A DNA stretch of 64,000 bases from Pseudovibrio sp. Tun.PSC04-5.I4 (GTDB taxonomy: Bacteria > Pseudomonadota > Alphaproteobacteria > Rhizobiales > Stappiaceae), in the NCBI RefSeq assembly GCF_900104145.1, contig NZ_FNLB01000006.1:2802501-2866500 (forward strand), written 5' to 3'. The translations under genes were made by a program, and so were the position numbers. This document shows positions 63,150 through 64,000 of this stretch, piece after piece. How positions within the stretch are numbered: position 1 is the first letter of the stretch; every line of letters starts with the position of its first letter. The notes under the pieces are model-generated. The model worked only from the letters and a program-made list of their open reading frames with translations, ran no database searches and was not told the DNA's origin.

Positions 63150-63156
63150 AGAACAC

Positions 63157-63208
63157 TCCGCAAGAGCCCTGTTTTGATCGTTTTATTGGGCTTTTGCGGA
63201 ATTTTTTT
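63157..63208 (+). terminator. Rho-independent terminator of ldh
   Basis: A 13-pair stem (63157-63169 with 63188-63200, one G:T pair) is followed by seven T, beginning eight bases after the ldh stop. Confidence 0.85.
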
Positions 63209-63349
63209 ATTCCTGCCTTGGCAAAATGCCGTTTTTCCCATATGCCACAGACCTAGATTTTGATGCACAAGCGCATACAACCTCCAAGTTGGTTTTTGGG
63301 CTAAGTTTTCAGTCGGCCTTGTGCACATCTTGCAGCGCGGAGAGTATTG

Positions 63350-64000
63350 ATGACACAGGCGGATATCGGTCTTAGTGGACTGGGCGTCATGGGGGCCAAT
63401 CTGGCACTCAATATTGCAGACAACGGCTACAAGGTAGCTGTGTTCAACCGAACTGCAAAAGGAACCGAGGCGTTTATAGAAAACGCTGGCCATCTCAAAG
63501 ATATGTTCATTCCTTGCTACAGCCCGGAAGAACTGGTTGCCAACATCAAGGCTCCACGCCCCATCATTTTGATGGTGCCGGCTGGCGACCCTGTTGACCA
63601 ACAGATCGCAGTTTTGAAAGAGCACCTTGAAGACGGCGATATCCTTATCGACGCAGGCAACAGCGACTTCCACGACAGTAATCGCCGCTACAAAGAACTG
63701 GCTGATACGCCGTTTACGTTTGTAGGTATGGGCGTTTCCGGTGGTGCAGAAGGCGCTCGTTTCGGCCCATCCATCATGGTTGGTGCTTCTGAAACAGCCT
63801 ATGCGCGCATTGAGCCAATTCTCAAAGCAATTTCAGCAAAACACAATGGCGAGCCATGCTGTGCCCTGATGGGTCCTGAAGGTGCTGGCCACTTTGTGAA
63901 AACACTGCACAACGGCATCGAATATGCTGACATGCAGATGATTGCTGAAGTTCATGAAGTCCTGACCAAGACCCTTGGTTTGAGCATTCAAGAACAGGCC
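63350..64000 (+). CDS. gnd: 6-phosphogluconate dehydrogenase (3' part outside window)
   Basis: Decarboxylating, NADP-dependent enzyme of the pentose phosphate pathway; the first 217 codons are visible. NADP motif GLSGLGVMGANLALNIADNG, then VGMGVSGGAEGARFGPSIM and GAGHFVKTLHNGIEYADMQ with the catalytic Lys. The start at ATG 63350 has GGAGAG five bases before. The frame is open to the window edge with no sign of damage. Confidence 0.95.
   Translation, partial: MTQADIGLSGLGVMGANLALNIADNGYKVAVFNRTAKGTEAFIENAGHLKDMFIPCYSPEELVANIKAPRPIILMVPAGDPVDQQIAVLKEHLEDGDILIDAGNSDFHDSNRRYKELADTPFTFVGMGVSGGAEGARFGPSIMVGASETAYARIEPILKAISAKHNGEPCCALMGPEGAGHFVKTLHNGIEYADMQMIAEVHEVLTKTLGLSIQEQA

Overview
The window is a 64 kb piece of an alphaproteobacterial chromosome, almost certainly from the order Hyphomicrobiales (Rhizobiales). 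This is inferred from gene order and protein style: the blocks tsaB-rimI-fur/mur-plsC-miaB-phoH-ybeY-corC-lnt-xre-metK-trmB and rimP-nusA-ylxR-infB-rbfA-truB-rpsO-pnp, a PmtA-type phospholipid methyltransferase beside dnaJ-dnaK, a membrane-anchored CycM-type cytochrome c, and a yejABEF-like operon with two binding proteins. The moderate GC content would suit a marine Stappiaceae/Pseudovibrio-type organism, but that last step is a guess. I found no rRNA, tRNA, CRISPR array, insertion sequence or prophage.

Layout. 1-6.7 kb: start of a response regulator, an L,D-transpeptidase-fold protein, dapF-mtaB-ftsY, a LysE-type exporter, an isoprenylcysteine methyltransferase-like membrane protein and a small unknown basic protein. 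6.7-14.5 kb: five-gene peptide ABC importer (two binding proteins, YejB, YejE, YejF) on the minus strand. 14.7-17.9 kb: cytochrome c, a possible 56-residue membrane ORF, prephenate dehydratase and adenosine kinase. 17.9-21 kb: the most accessory-looking stretch. A gpmA-like pseudogene with an in-frame stop and the intact gpmA flank a minus-strand mini-operon of a 35-residue peptide, a DUF6065-like protein and a PNPOx-fold flavoprotein. 21.1-23.1 kb: dapB and an EamA transporter.

23.2-36.3 kb is a minus-strand information-processing block (pnp, rpsO, truB, rbfA, infB, ylxR, nusA, rimP, trmB, metK). 36.4-47.1 kb is a minus-strand housekeeping block (xre regulator, lnt, corC, ybeY, phoH, miaB, plsC, fur/mur, rimI, tsaB, nfuA-like, usp). 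47.1-55.2 kb is a proteostasis block (hslU, a membrane protein, hslV, an FMN reductase, pmtA, dnaJ, dnaK with a heat-shock-like promoter). 55.4-64 kb holds an FMN-dependent glutamate-synthase-like protein, alkB, a TetR regulator, ubiB-ubiE, divergent mutM, an L-lactate dehydrogenase and the start of 6-phosphogluconate dehydrogenase.

Most of the window is conserved core genome. The best candidate for something undescribed is the peptide/DUF6065-like/flavoprotein cassette at 18590-20081. A hairpin separates the peptide gene from the enzyme genes, as is common where a precursor peptide must be made in excess. Its function is unknown, and a peptide-modification role is only a hypothesis. Several start codons given here differ from the longest reading frame because a clear ribosome binding site supports a later start (noted in the entries).
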